DNA of 64,000 nt from Simmondsia chinensis (Eukaryota > Streptophyta > Magnoliopsida > Caryophyllales > Simmondsiaceae). Shown here one piece after another: positions 36,025 to 48,150 of the stretch. Position 1 is the stretch's first letter. The number at the start of each line of letters is the position of its first letter. Where the stretch lies: assembly GCA_018398585.1 (NCBI GenBank), contig JAGTTD010000009.1, forward strand, positions 16,869,193 to 16,933,192. Reading direction: 5' to 3'. Under the pieces are notes generated by a model. It searched no databases. It saw only the letters and a list, made by a program, of their open reading frames with translations, and was not told the origin of the DNA. The translations under genes and the position numbers were made by a program.

Positions 36025-37835
36025 TGATGCGTACTTTTTTACTAGCAAGTGCACTAGTCGCTTCAAGTAATACAGAGTGAGTAGAGTATCGTTCCCACGA
36101 TAATTGCTGAGTGAGTACTGAAATTGATAGCTTTAATACTATTAGAAAGACTAAAAATTAAGGGGTTTCGTTAAAATAAACATAAAAACAAAAGAGAAAG
36201 AAATACAAATAAAAAGTTAATTAAAGTTAATGGATTTTTATTAGATAAAAAAAGTCTAAGGCATCTGATTTCACCTAAGTTGCATTAATATGCCTTTCTA
36301 TTCTCGATATTCATGTTGTTATTGCCTGTTGATGGTTGAAAGTCCTAAATTACTAAATATTCTCTCGCGAGGAACATTTAGCGTACTCTTTAACATATTA
36401 ACCCATCACTTTGTGCATGAATTTAAATAAGAAAAGAGTTATAAAAGCTCTATGAGTTTCTTTTAAAAACCACACAAATCGCGTTAATCTCTTTCGAGCA
36501 TTCGCTCAATTTGTGGTGCTTATCACCTCAGCAATCATCATAAATCTCCTTTCGGTCTCATTATGAATCATTATAGGCCTTAAATGGTGATCAAGAATTT
36601 AAAACTCATTATGAACAATGATAAACACATCAACAAAGCCATAACATAAACTTGGAATATCTTAAATTAGAAATGAGCGTATTTTACAACTTAGGCTACG
36701 TCGTAGCCTTAGATTAACAAAATTAGTTCATTTTAAACTCCATATTAAACATTACAAACATCAAAATACATGAACTAATGAAGAAAAATGATAAAACTAA
36801 CAAAAATAACAAAATAAAAAAAAAGAACAGAACAGGTCAGGGTCGCAGCTGCACAGACCCGACCTGTTCACACCCTTTTTTTACTCGATTTTTTTGTGTT
36901 TTTTGATCTCAAAACTTGACGATACAACTCCTTGCATCCTCCCCTATTTATAAAAGTAGAGATTGGAATAAAAAACTTAGAGAAAATCTCAAAACTCAGC
37001 TTTCATTGGAGCTTCCTGCGGCAGTTCAAACCAGCTGTGTTCTTCCATTTTTGTTTTTTTGATTTTCAGCTCAAGCACCACCCAAATCTTGATATTAGTT
37101 GGTTTAGATTGTGTTGGATGCATTAAGGAAGTTATTTTATAATTTTCTTGTAGCTGCACCGCCCAAATTAGCTCAAACTTCATCTTTATTGGATAATTTT
37201 TGCAGCAGCTGTATTGTGTGCTTCCAGCCACTTTTACAACCAATTATCTTGCTTTTTCTCCTCATACCACCGCCCAAATACTGAAATAACATGTTAAGAT
37301 GATCTTAAATAACTTATTTAAGCTTTGGTTCAATGTATTTAGTGCAAACAACAAGAAATACTGGGCTGTAAATTTGCTTGCTGCAGCAGGTATGTAAGCT
37401 GCTTTATAACTTGTGATTTTTTTTATATTTTTCGATTTTTTTTTCTGATTTTTTAAGTAAAAGAATGCTTAAACTAACTTTAAGTAATGTTTCATTGTAT
37501 TATACAAGACATAAAAGATGAATAATGAGGATAAAAGCTTGAATTTCAGCTAAAAATTGATGCAAAACTTGTGAAATAGGATGTAAGTTAGGTATTCTTG
37601 GTAATTTTGTACAATTTTTGTTATTATTTTGCAATTTTTTAATTTATCTTGTTTTTACTTAGTGATATTAATGATAAAACTAGCAAGATTTAATACAAAA
37701 TTGGGGTTTTTGCAATAAAGTAGCAAAATAGTCGAAACCGAGCAAAAACGAGCAAAAGTGATAAAACTTAGAAGTAAAATGGTTAAAAATGTATTAAAAT
37801 GATATAAATAAATATATACAAATTTAAGGTTATCA
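36025..37835 (-). repeat. Y 5' LTR (1811 bp)
   Basis: Plus-strand start tgatgcgtactttttt, end aaggttatca. Pairs with 31216-33024. Confidence 0.9.
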
Positions 37836-38204
37836 ATAATCCTTTAGTAATTGACTTTGTATTTTTGTGTGTTGTTTTTGGTGTTGTTTAGCCTTGTATT
37901 CAAGTGTCGGTTGGCAGGCCAATTTGGCTCCCAAAGTCGGTTAGGGGTCTAGTAATTCAAATTGGCAGCTCCCTTATGAATTGGCACCAAAGGTAGTTAG
38001 GTGGTTGGGATGGGAATGTCCGAGTGCGTTGAATTACGGTCTACTATAAATAGACCTCAAGCTTGTAATCTCATCATTCAATTACAAACAAACCTTTTCG
38101 ATAATCTGTCTAATTCTCTACTCTATCATCTCCTTTCAATTCTCTTTTCATCTTATCTCCCTCTTCCACAAGGTTAGCTATCAATCTAGGTTTGGTAGTT
38201 AACA
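37836..38204 (+). repeat. Z 5' LTR, right part
   Basis: ataatcctttagtaattg to gtagttaaca. Aligns with 43129-43515. Contains ctataaatag (38043) as a likely TATA box. Confidence 0.85.
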
Positions 38205-38220
38205 ATTGGTATCATAGCTG
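38205..38220 (+). other. Z primer binding site (initiator tRNA-Met, one or two changes)
   Basis: attggtatcatagctg, compared with attggtatcagagcc in R1 and X. Confidence 0.85.
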
Positions 38221-38278
38221 GTTCAAGTTGTTTATTGCTTGAATTGAGCTGGCAAAATCGGAGAATCACAATCAAAGA

Positions 38279-41200
38279 ATGGCTGAAGGAGTTAGGACAC
38301 GATCGGGTGCTGGTGGAGGCAATGTAGCTTCAGCTGTCCAACCAGAAGTGTCCTATGCTGCTGTGGCTGGTTCGAACACTCCAAAGGAGTATGTCACCGT
38401 TGATCAGATGAAGGAATGGATTACACATTCATAATTACAAGCAGAGGAATGCCTGTTCTCGAGATTACAGCAAATGCATTTGGAAAATCAACAAATGCAG
38501 TTAGAATATAAGTAAAGAAATGATGATCGATTGCCAAAATTGGAGAAAAGGATGGAGAATCTGCAAGATCAGGTCAGGAAACAAGGAGAATCATTAGTCA
38601 ATGCGATCCTTAAGCCTGCAAGTCAGCTCTTTCCACCAGCCTATGTGGCTCAACCGTAGGTTCAATCAGACAGAAATGAGAATTTGGACAGAAATTGTGG
38701 CAAATCACCTGTGATACAGGCAGAAGCAGGTCCTTCAGTTCACATCCGATCAGTGGATGATCGACCTTCAGTAGTTGAGGTTGCTGCAGGTGAGCATGAT
38801 CAAAATGCAGGACCAAGCCAATTCAGATTTTGTGGCCAGAGTACAGGTCTGCATACCAGGCCACCTGATTTGAATGCTCATCAAAGAAATTCATCCGATG
38901 ACCTTGAACAACAGAACAAACCTCCTGATTTGCATCAACAGTAGAGATCCTTGAGTAATGATGCTACATCTGGTGGCAGAAGTCATGCTCATAGACAGCC
39001 AAGGGTACAAATCGAGCCATTCGAGGGAAAACAACCCGAGTCTTGGTTGAGGAGGTGTGAAAGGTATTTTCATTTCTATAACATCGATGAAGATGAAAAA
39101 GTAGAGCTAGCTGCAGCGCATCTTTATGGAGACCATGAGGTATGGTTTGATATGGTCTTGAGGAGTAATCCTTGTCTTTCTTGGGACCAATTCATGGAAG
39201 AGCTGTGTGAGAGATATGGTGAAGAGGATTCAAGCGATGTTGTTGATAGCTTTAATAAAGTTTATCAAACATCTACGGTGAAGGAGTACATGATCAGATT
39301 TGAGAACTTGCGTGCTAACATGATAGCCATTAATTCACATTCTACCTAAGCATATTATGTCTCAAGCTTTATTAGTGGATTGAAACCAAGAATTAAGAAC
39401 TTGGTTAAGGCTATTGGGCCAAAGACTCTCTCCAAAGCCTATAATAAGGCTAAATTGATTAAGGCTACACTTGTATCTTCAAGTAACAAAAGCAAATTCA
39501 AGAGTAGCAATTACAAGACTCATCAAAGGGACTCATCAAGCAACAAGGCTGGCCGATCAGTGGACAAGAGATCTACACGGTTATGTTATAAATGTAATCA
39601 GCCATATTAGCCCGGACATAGGTGCAATCCAAAGTCCTTGATGTTTGCAAGGGGTTCTCGTGTTGTTGTTGAATCAAAGACTGAAGGCTCTGGGTCTGCA
39701 GAGGACAGTTCAGGGTTGGATTCACATGATGAGTTGTTTGAGGATGAGGCTGAGATTTCCATGAAGGCTCTTACTGGGAGTGGTGCTCACAACACCATAC
39801 GCATTGGTGGGAAAGCAGGAAAAATTTCCATTACCATTCTTGTGGATAGTGGATGCACACATAGCTTTGTTGATCCCAAGTTGGAAAAGAAGGTGAAGCA
39901 TGAAATCATCAAAACTCATCCCTTGGCCGTAATGGTAGCTGATGGCAACTTAATTACTATTCAAAACAGGTGCCAATCGTTTCATTGGTCTATGTAAGAT
40001 CACCAATTCACTTTTGATTTTAGAGTTCTCCCTTTGGGAGGGTGTGATATGGTGCTTGGAGTAGATTGGATGAGGACCGTTAATCCGGTGTTGTTTGATT
40101 TTGATAAGATGATAGTTTCCTTCGAAGTTCATGGCAATAAGGTTACATTACATGGGATTTCAGATCACGCACAACTGAAATTGATCAATGGCAAACGCTT
40201 ACATGGTAGTTTCAAAAATAACGCAATACAATGGTTGGGACAATTATTCATTATTTCACCTGCAGACCTGCAGCAGGACATACAAACTGAAGTTCATGCC
40301 TTGCTCAAGGAGTTTGAGGATATTTTTGAGCCACCAAAGAGCCTTCCTCCCCAAAGAAGTGTTGATCATGCCATACCACTTCGAGGTAACTCTGATCCGG
40401 TGAAAATCAGGCCTTATCGTTATGCTCATGCCAAAAAATCAGAGATTGAGAACCAGGTTGATGAGTTGCTTCAAATGAGCTTCATTAGACCAAGCCATAG
40501 TCCCTTTGCTTCACCCGTGATTCTTGTTAAGAAGAAGGATGGCACATCTAGAATGTGCATCGATTATCGCAACTGAATTCTTTGACAGTAAAGGATAAAT
40601 TTCCTATTCCTGTTATTGATGATTTGCACGATGAGTTATATGGAGCATACTTCTTCTCTAAGCTTGACTTAAGATAGGGATATAATCAAATTAGAGTTCT
40701 CGAGTCGGATGTATACAAGACTGCTTTTTAGATGCACCATGGGCATTTTGAGTTCGTTGTCATGCCTTTCGGTTTAACAAATGCTCCGGCCACATTCCAA
40801 GCGGCTATGAATGAAATTTTCAAGCCTTACTTGAGGAGATCGGTGTTGGTCTTCTTTGATGACATATTGGTATATAGTTCATCCTATGAGGATCACCTTA
40901 CTCACCTTAGAGAAGTATTCTTAGTGATGCGTCAGAACCGTTTTTTGCCAAACTGTCAAAGTGCTCTTTTGCTCAGTCCAAACTTGAATATTTGGGCCAT
41001 ATCATCTCACATGAAGGAGTCTCTACCAATCCTTCCAAGGTGCAAGTAATGCAAGAGTGGCCAATTCCCATGACCTTGAAACAATTGAGAGGTTTCTTGG
41101 GATTGATTGGTTATTATAGGAAGGTCATAAATGGTTATGGGTCCATTGTGAAGCCCCTAACTGAGCTTCTAAAGAAGGATGCATTCAAGTGGAATGACAA

Positions 41201-43072
41201 GGCACAATCGGCTATGTGTGAGGCTCCAGTTTTGGCCATGCCGAATTTTGCTGAGGACTTCATCTTGGAGACAGATGCAAGTGAGACGGGCTGTGGGGCT
41301 ATTCTCTCACAACATGGAAGACCAATTGCTTATTTGAGTCAAGATCATAGCCCTAAACATCAAGCCATGTCCCCTTACGAAAAAGAGTACTTGGCAATTC
41401 TCCTTGCAATTGAGAAGTGGAGGCATTACTTAGATGGTCATTGGTTCATTATTCGAATAGATCATCAAAGTCTCAAGCATCTCTTGGAGCAAAAGATAGT
41501 GACAAGAACTCAAAAGAAAGGGTTGATGAAGTTGCTTGGTCTTGACTATGCCATCGAGTACAAAAGAGGAAAGGAAAACCAGGCTGTCGATGCTTTGTCA
41601 AGGAAGTTTGAGGACCGCGAGCATGGTTTTTGTGGAGCAGTATCCGTTGTTTTACCTTCTTGGATGGATGAAATCTACAAATCTTATGAGGGGACACATT
41701 TGCTCAAGAGTGCGTGGCTGCAGCAGTGGTTAAAGGTGCTGCTAGTGTTGACAGTGAGCCTGATGTGTCTGTGCAGAGAGGCATTATCCGGGTGCAGAAC
41801 AAGCTATATATTGGCTCCTGGACTGATTTGAGGGATCTGATAGTGAAGGCTTCACATGACTCAACTTGGGGTGGTCATTCCGGGGTTGAAGGTACTTATC
41901 AAAGAGTTAAGGCATATTTTAGTTGGCACGGTTTGAAGAAAGCTGTATCAGATTTTGTTAAGTCTTGTGAGATGTGTCAACAAACCAAGTTGGGGGATCA
42001 TTGATACCAAGGACTCTGGCAACCACTTCCTATTCCGGAGGGTGCTTGGATCAACATAAGTGTGGATTTTATAGAAGGACTTCCCAAGTCTGATGGTAGG
42101 GAGGTAATTTGGGTCGTGGTGGATCGTTTCACCAAATATAGTCATTTTATAGCACTTATTTGACCTGTTACAGCTGAAAGGATGGCTAAGAGCTTCTTAG
42201 ACAACATATATAAGTTAAACGGATTGCCTCAATCCATTGTTTCTGACCGAGAAAAGATCTTTATGAGTACTTTTTGGAGGGAGTTGTTCAAATTGTTGGG
42301 GACGACATTGGCGCTCAGTTCATCTTACCATCCCCAATCGGATGGACAAACAGAGAGAGTCAATCAATGCATTGAGCAATATCTTCGGAGTATGGTTTTC
42401 TCACGGCCTCAAGAGTGGAATCAGTGGCTTTCCTTAGCTGAATTTTGGTTCAACACCCATGTTCATGCTTCTCTTGGTACTTCTCCTTTTCAAGCATGGT
42501 ATGGATATGCACCACCTTCTCCAATGTTGTTGCAGCAGCAAAATATGTCCGGATCTGCAGCAGGGGAACTGATACAATAGAGGCAACAGATGCTGCAGAT
42601 TCTTAAGGACAACTTTCATCAAGCTCGTGCTCGAATGAAATTTTATGTAGACAAAAAGAGGGTAGACAAAGATTGCGAAGTTGGAGACTTGGTCTACCTT
42701 AAATTACAACCCTATAGACAGTCCTCTCTGTCCGTCAGGCGAAATGTCAAGCTAAGTGCACGTTACTTTGGTCCATACAAAATTTTGGAGAAGATCGGCG
42801 AAGTTGCTTATAAACTTGATTTACCTCCACATTCGTACATTCACCAGTGTTCTATGTGTCATTACTTAAAAAGCAGGTGAACAAGGGGGTTAAAACCTCA
42901 CGGTCTCCACCAGAAGTGGGAGCAAATGGAGCTTTGTTGCTTGGACCAGTAGCTGTTAAGAGGCCGAAGCTAATGGCAAGGGAAACTGGAGTTTTTCAGC
43001 AGATTTTGGTGCGGTGGCTAAACTTGGATAAAAATGTCGTCACATGGGAGAATCCTATGTTCTTGAAGAGCT
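38279..43072 (+). pseudogene. Z Gag-Pol polyprotein, interrupted by about twelve stops
   Basis: Starts at ATG 38279 (MAEGVRTRSGAGGGN). Order: coiled-coil N-terminus; Gag core with LRRCERYF (39045); knuckle CYKCNQPY-PGHRC with a stop inside (39590); protease VDSGCTHSFVD (39840); RT with [14 protein letters not shown] (40530), LDLR-GYNQI (40665), [11 protein letters not shown] (40765) and [10 protein letters not shown] (40855); RNase H ETDASETGCG (41270); integrase with a zinc-binding H..H..CX2C region (CEMCQQ, 41970), [10 protein letters not shown] (42120), VSDREKIF (42240) and YHPQSDGQTERVN (42330); FGPYKILEKIG (42770); and a chromodomain-like end VRWLNLDKNVVTWE (43010). The frame shifts near 40573, 40950 and 42850. 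Most stops sit where R1 has Gln or Arg. Confidence 0.9.
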
Positions 43073-43110
43073 AATTTTGAGCTTTTCTTCTTGAGGACAA
43101 GAAGCGTCTC

Positions 43111-43123
43111 AAGGGCGAGGGAA
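43111..43123 (+). other. Z polypurine tract
   Basis: aagggcgagggaa just before the 3' LTR, preceded by cttgaggacaagaag. Confidence 0.85.
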
Positions 43124-43515
43124 TGTTATAATCCTTTAGTAATTGAGTTTGTATTTTTGTGTGTTGTTTCTGGTGTTGTTTAACCTTGTATTGAAGTGTC
43201 GGTTGGCAGGCCAATTTGGCGCCTAAAGTCAGTTAAGTGTCTAGTAATTCAAATTGGCGGCTCCCTTATGAATTGGCGCAAAAGGTAGTTAGGTGGTTGG
43301 GATGGGAATGTCCGAGTGCATTGTATTACGGTCTACTATAAATAGGCCTCAAGCTTGTAATCTCATCATTTAATTAATAACAAACCTGATTTCCTTTTGG
43401 ATAATCTCTCTAATTCTCATCTAATTCTCTACTCTCTCATCTCCTTTCAATTCTCTTCTCATCTTATCTCTCACTTCCACAAGGTTAGCTATCAATCTAG
43501 GTTTGGTAGTTAACA
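43124..43515 (+). repeat. Z 3' LTR (392 bp)
   Basis: tgttataatcctttag to gtagttaaca. The intact partner shows how the 5' LTR was split by Y. Confidence 0.9.
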
Positions 43516-43864
43516 AAATTCGACTTCGTTCTTGAAGGTTGTGGTGAATTGTGTGTTTAAATCATCACCACAGACATGAATTGAACTTATTTCAAATTCT
43601 TAGTCTGAATTATTCAAGAAAGCATCGCAGTTAGGGTTTGATCGAATTCTGTGTGTGCGAAATCTGCGTATTAGGGTTTGTATCAGTGGCAATTGTGGAA
43701 CTGTTAGTAAGTGATTGTTTTGTGCGAACGAAGGAGTATAATTTCTTTAAGCAATCATCGGTTGAAGTGATTCGAATCAAATTTTGTTCCCCTGCGAACT
43801 GAGCTGGTTCTTATCTCTACGAACTGAGCTGTTCCAGATCGAAGCATTGTTGTTCATTGCAAAT

Positions 43865-46780
43865 ATGGCTGGTATGGATGGTGATGGCTCTTGTCAATCA
43901 GTGATGAGTGATTATTAGGAGAAAATAAAGCAAGAATGGAGGCAAGAACGCGAGGAGGTCTGGCAAAAAATGAAACAGGCATGGGACGAAGAGCTGCAAT
44001 GAATTTTTGATCGGCAGTATTCAGCTCATCAGTTTACAAACATCAATCAAGGTGGCGCTGGTGTTCTTGATGCAAATGTGTTCTCTGAGCTAAGGGATAG
44101 CGTTATACAACAAGAGCTCAATGTTGAGCAAAATGAGAAGGTTAGAGTGGAATCGGTTGCCGTTGAAGGTGAAGTAGACCATGATAATGCCGCAATTGTT
44201 GAACACAAGTTAGAAGAACCGGAGTTTGAACAAGTTAATCCTTATAAAGACTCTTTGCTAGAGTTAGAGTATTTTGAAGATGATGAGCTACAACAAGATT
44301 TGCTTCCGGAATTGGAATACGATTTTTATGTCAAAGGAATGATAGAAGAGGAACCATCTGAATGAAGCGTTGAAAGATTTTTGGGGTAAAAAGAAGTTGA
44401 CAAAGAAGAAATTGAAGCTTAACAATTCACCAAAGGTTATGGCACTAGGAAATGAGCTGGTATTAAATGAAGAAGCAGTAGTGATGAGTGATGCTGGCTC
44501 AGATTTGGAAGAGATACAACAGCAACTTGATATGGAAGTTCAAAGTGTGTTTAAAGAAGTAGTAGTGGTGGATGATGCAGCTGTAAATCAAGAAGTAAAC
44601 ATCACATCATGCTTTGAAATTCAAAATAATCTTGATATGGCTGGAATTCAGAAGTTGTGGCAGCCCAATTCTGCAAGGGAAGCACTATTTCAGGGTAAAA
44701 GTGAATCATTGCAATTGTTAGAGACATTGAATGTTGCAGCAAGAAAATCGCAAGTGTGCATAGAGATCTTAAGTGTTCGAAAGTTGAGATTTAAGAAGTG
44801 TTTTTCAAGTAAAAGAGTGAGATCAATGGAAAGACTCGGAGCTTCTTCGTGGATCAAGAGAATGCTTGAGAAAACAAGGCACAAAGTGATTCCTTGTTGT
44901 AGTGATTCACAATAAGTGCAAATTGAGGTTTCAGCCAACAAACAAGAGTATGGTACTGCAGAACTGAAATGTATTGCTGAAAAATTAGATGCTATTGCTG
45001 TAATATTAGTGACTACATCATCAAATATGTTAAGTATTACTCCATGGCAAGCTGGTATGCAGAATCGAAACATCTTCACTACTGAACAATCAGATTCTGT
45101 TGGGAAATCTATTGGTGCTGCTGTGGTATTATCTGATGCAGAACAAGGTGTGCTTTTGTATGGAGAGAAGGTTTATCGAAGTTCAAGTACTCATGGCAAG
45201 CTTCCTTTTGATCCAGGAAAGGATGAATTACAAGTGATTGGAGAAGCCAAGCGTCTGGTGCTGCTATTGGATGATGAAAAACTCAATGCCAGTGCAAGCA
45301 TTGGTGGAAAAAAGGATAATACGTGTTGCAAGCTGCATAATTCTCGTGACATTAAAGTTTCAATTGTTCCAGAATTGGTGTTGCTTCGGTTCTTACAAAA
45401 ACATTTTCTTGAAGGGATGGTAATTGTTGTTAGTTGGTTAATGAATTGTGGATGGTTTGAAGGGGTGTTGGACCTCTGGTATGACCTCACAGCTGGTGAA
45501 CAAAGACAAGTAAAGACAAAGGTGATAGCACTTGAAAATTGGAACAAACAGCCACTAAAGGTTGCTGATCAGATATTGAATCTGAATGTGTTTGGGGTGA
45601 TCTGTTGTGGTTGTTCCAAATGGAAAAATTATATGCACAAGCTTCAATATCTTCTCAATGTTTGGATGGAAAAGATCAATGCAACATCAAGGATAACTCC
45701 GGCACAAATTAGAGTGAATATCAACAAGGAAATTTGGAACAAATTAACTCTAAGTTTGAAGAAGTTTACAGCTGTTCGGGAGTTCTTTTGGTGTCTCCAC
45801 TTGTTATATTTGTTACTCATGTTTGAGATGGTTGACAAGAAAGCAAAGCTTGATCATTTGAGGCAAGAGTGGTTGTTGAATGGGCATGGGAACCAAAAAG
45901 TCTTGAGAACAGGCTGGAAGTTGTGAACTGCAGAAGACATTCTGTCAATGGGGTTGCTTTGGTATTCAAGTGAAGACCTTGTGTTTTTCGAAATTAATTG
46001 AGACGCATGAGTACTTGATTTGGTGGAGCAAAAGTCCAGAACTTCAAGCCAAAGTCACAAGTGCTCAATTGATCAAGAGGGGACAGCAAGAATTCAAGGT
46101 AGCTGTTGTTAAGGCTTGCAGAATTACAATTCCTTCTCTGTCAGCAGTGAATGAGTTGCTCACATTGAGTGTGGTTGGTGCTAATATGGCTTTAGCAAGA
46201 TGTCATAACTTGTTCGCATCAAGAAGCTTCCATATGGACAGAAATTGAGCTGAATTCTGTCATATCCACAACTGTGGTGTGTGTCGGTTTTCATAGCTGC
46301 AATTTTGAGCTCTGCAACACAACATGTGGATTTGGAAGGCAATCATTGTTGAGCTTGGTCTGAGATGGTTTAGTAAGTGGATGTTTAAGCAATACAAATA
46401 TTGGTTAAGATCCAAGATGAAAGAGTTGCAGCTGCATTCTTATGGAATTTCAATGTGTTTTGTTACCATAATCGAGAGATGGGGCTGTTTGAGCTGCAAT
46501 TGGAAAAGTCTACAAGCTAATTTTGATATTTGGTTCTCTTGGTTTGAGTTTGGAAGGCCTCCCGAGATGTTAAAGAACGTCATATGCAGTTTTATGGGTC
46601 CAATGACATTAAAATTCTATTATGCAGCTTGTTACAAGCAGAATTACAGAATTGTTGCAGTGTCTTTTGATTCTCAGCAGCAAGTTACACTTCAGTGCAA
46701 ACATTGTCCAAAGCATTATACTTTCAAATGCAAAGATTGTGTGGAAATAAGCATCCTATAAGGTGTTCTGCTACAATTTT
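43865..46780 (+). pseudogene. X-family orphan protein, X2 copy (longer)
   Basis: ATG at 43865 in the same context as the X1 start. Blocks: coiled-coil N-terminus (EKIKQEWRQEREE); acidic LEEPEFEQVNPYKDS (44220); after a frame change near 44366, the basic KDFWGKKKLTKKKLK; then a long in-frame stretch 44370-45926 with a single stop at 44913. That stretch includes DPGKDELQVIGEAKRLVLL (45210), VSIVPELVLLRFLQKHF (45360) and a C-terminal part rich in W, L and K (45420-45920). Weaker frames at 45970-46248 and 46324-46761 continue almost to the polypurine tract. No known catalytic motif is seen. It may be a diverged Gag or a captured host sequence. Confidence 0.55.
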
Positions 46781-46913
46781 GGATTGAGTGCTTTAGATGT
46801 CCTTCTAGCTGCAGAATTTCAGCAAGAAGTTCAACACTTCAGCTATCTTTTCATAAACAATAAGTGATCTTCATTGTTACAACTCTTTTCCAATCTTGAG
46901 GACAAGAATATTT

Positions 46914-46928
46914 TCAAGGGGAAGGGAA
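46914..46928 (+). other. X2 polypurine tract
   Basis: aaggggaagggaa abutting the 3' LTR, with cttgaggacaagaa upstream. Confidence 0.85.
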
Positions 46929-47478
46929 TGTTATGAACTGAGAATCCAAAGCATGAGCTGATGTTGTCCTGCTGCCGGGTGCTGCTATGTCTGCTGTTGT
47001 TCGGCTGTGGTTGTGGTCTTGCAGCTATATGATGGTAGTTTAGTGTAGGAAAGTTGTATTAGCTTGTTGATATTGTAACTAGAATAAGTCTTGATGTAAT
47101 TAGTTACATAAGTCTCTTGTTAAGTCATGTAATAAGTGAACTTTAGTGGTATGTAGCCTAGGTGGTCAATGGCCGGTCAAGGTTGGCGGCCAGTTAGTTA
47201 GTTAGCGGTTAAGTCGGTTAGGCCATGGGTCCACATGCATTGTATCTCTAGATATTTTTAGACTTGAGCCATCCTAAGGGGAAGTAGTATAAGTAGTTGG
47301 CTCTAGCTTGTAATCCATAACAACTTTGAAGATTGAAATTGATATTTTTTGATATCTCTCTTTACTTCGCATCTCCTTTCCCTTCTTATCTCATCTAAAC
47401 TCTAAATTCTTTTCTCATCTCATACTCTCACTATCCCAACCAAGGTTGAGGTTCAAGAGAAATCTTTGAATCTTAACA
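46929..47478 (+). repeat. X2 3' LTR (550 bp)
   Basis: tgttatgaactgagaatcc to tcttaaca, followed by the target duplication gaacg. Confidence 0.9.
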
Positions 47479-47483
47479 GAACG

Positions 47484-48150
47484 TTAAATGGATGGGGGTC
47501 GTCCTAGTTGCATCACCTTTGGATGTTCTACAACCCCAAAGGGCATCAAGTAGCAACTCATGCAACTTTCTGGGATTATCCTCATTTATTTCATCAGTGT
47601 TGGCCTTTAGAATATTGTCGGTAGACTCTTCTTGGCCATTAGTTGGAGCATAATAGGAGTTAAGTTCTAGATTTCAATGTTAAAACTCTTGGTAAGCTCC
47701 TTAAACTTCGACTCATTTAGTACTTTGCCTTGGTCCATAGTAATGGTTTCTGGGATTCCAAACCTATGTAGGATGTATTCTTTAAAAAAATCAATCCCAT
47801 CTTACAGATTGATGTCCCTATATATTTTAGCGTCCACCTATTTTGTTAAGTAATCGGTGGCCACAAGAATGTAAGAGTGGTTCTTACTAGAAAGGGGGTT
47901 AATCTCTCCTACGATATCCATTGCCCATGCTCTAAAGGGCCATGGCCTGACAATAGCATGCACCTCAGTTACAGAGACCATTGCTACATAACCATGTCTT
48001 TGGCATGCTCTGCACCGTTTGGCATACTTAATGCAATCATCCATTGTTGATGGCCAGTAGTAGCCATAATGCTTGATGAGCCAATGCATCTTATTGCCAA
48101 TTAAATGGGATCCCCAGATACCCTAATGGGCTCTTACCATCACCAATATT
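47484..48150 (-). pseudogene. N-terminal and core part of T integrase
   Basis: The minus strand from about 48090 has the zinc-binding remnant with CRACQRHG, then VRPWPFRAWAMDIVGEI (first catalytic Asp) and LVATDYLTK. After frame changes comes GIPETITMDQGKVLN (second Asp region, near 47750) and finally ALWGCRTSKGDATRTTP ending at the X2 insertion site. The next residues of the family pattern resume at 29922. Function in life: joining element DNA to the genome. Confidence 0.8.

Larger units (their letters stand above)
31216..37835 (-). mobile_element. Gag-only Athila/Tat-like LTR retrotransposon Y
   Basis: 6.6-kb element with 1.81-kb LTRs (31216-33024 and 36025-37835), minus orientation. It has a primer site complementary to tRNA-Asp and a single gag-like reading frame (34503-35579). 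It has no protease, RT, RNase H or integrase. LTR termini on the minus strand are TGATAACC and ACGCATCA. Size, primer type and Gag style match non-autonomous gag-only relatives of Athila/Tat elements. It must rely on enzymes from an autonomous element not present here. Confidence 0.85.
31207..43515 (+). mobile_element. Ty3/gypsy chromovirus Z (Reina-like), split in its 5' LTR by Y
   Basis: 5' LTR: first 9 bp (tgttctaat) at 31207-31215, rest at 37836-38204. Primer site 38205-38220, Gag-Pol 38279-43072, polypurine tract 43111-43123, 3' LTR 43124-43515. Insertion site duplication aaatc / aaatt in X2. The split LTR is recognised because the 3' LTR starts tgttataatcctttag, which equals the two pieces once Y and its duplicated 5 bp are removed. 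Domain content and motifs are close to R1. Confidence 0.88.
29928..47478 (+). mobile_element. Non-autonomous LTR retrotransposon X2 (second copy of the X family)
   Basis: LTRs 29928-30476 and 46929-47478, primer site at 30477-30492, polypurine tract 46914-46928, and a perfect 5-bp target duplication gaacg (29923-29927 and 47479-47483). Net length without Z is about 5.2 kb. It has no retroviral enzyme. It encodes the X orphan frame (43865-46780), longer than in X1. It is inserted inside the integrase of T and itself hosts chromovirus Z in its leader. Confidence 0.9.

Noticed and set aside
45420..45926. Membrane-protein reading of the X2 frame
   Set aside because: A Leu/Trp-rich stretch (FFWCLHLLYLLLMFEM) could suggest a membrane segment, but a single segment in a decayed frame is not enough to call a function.
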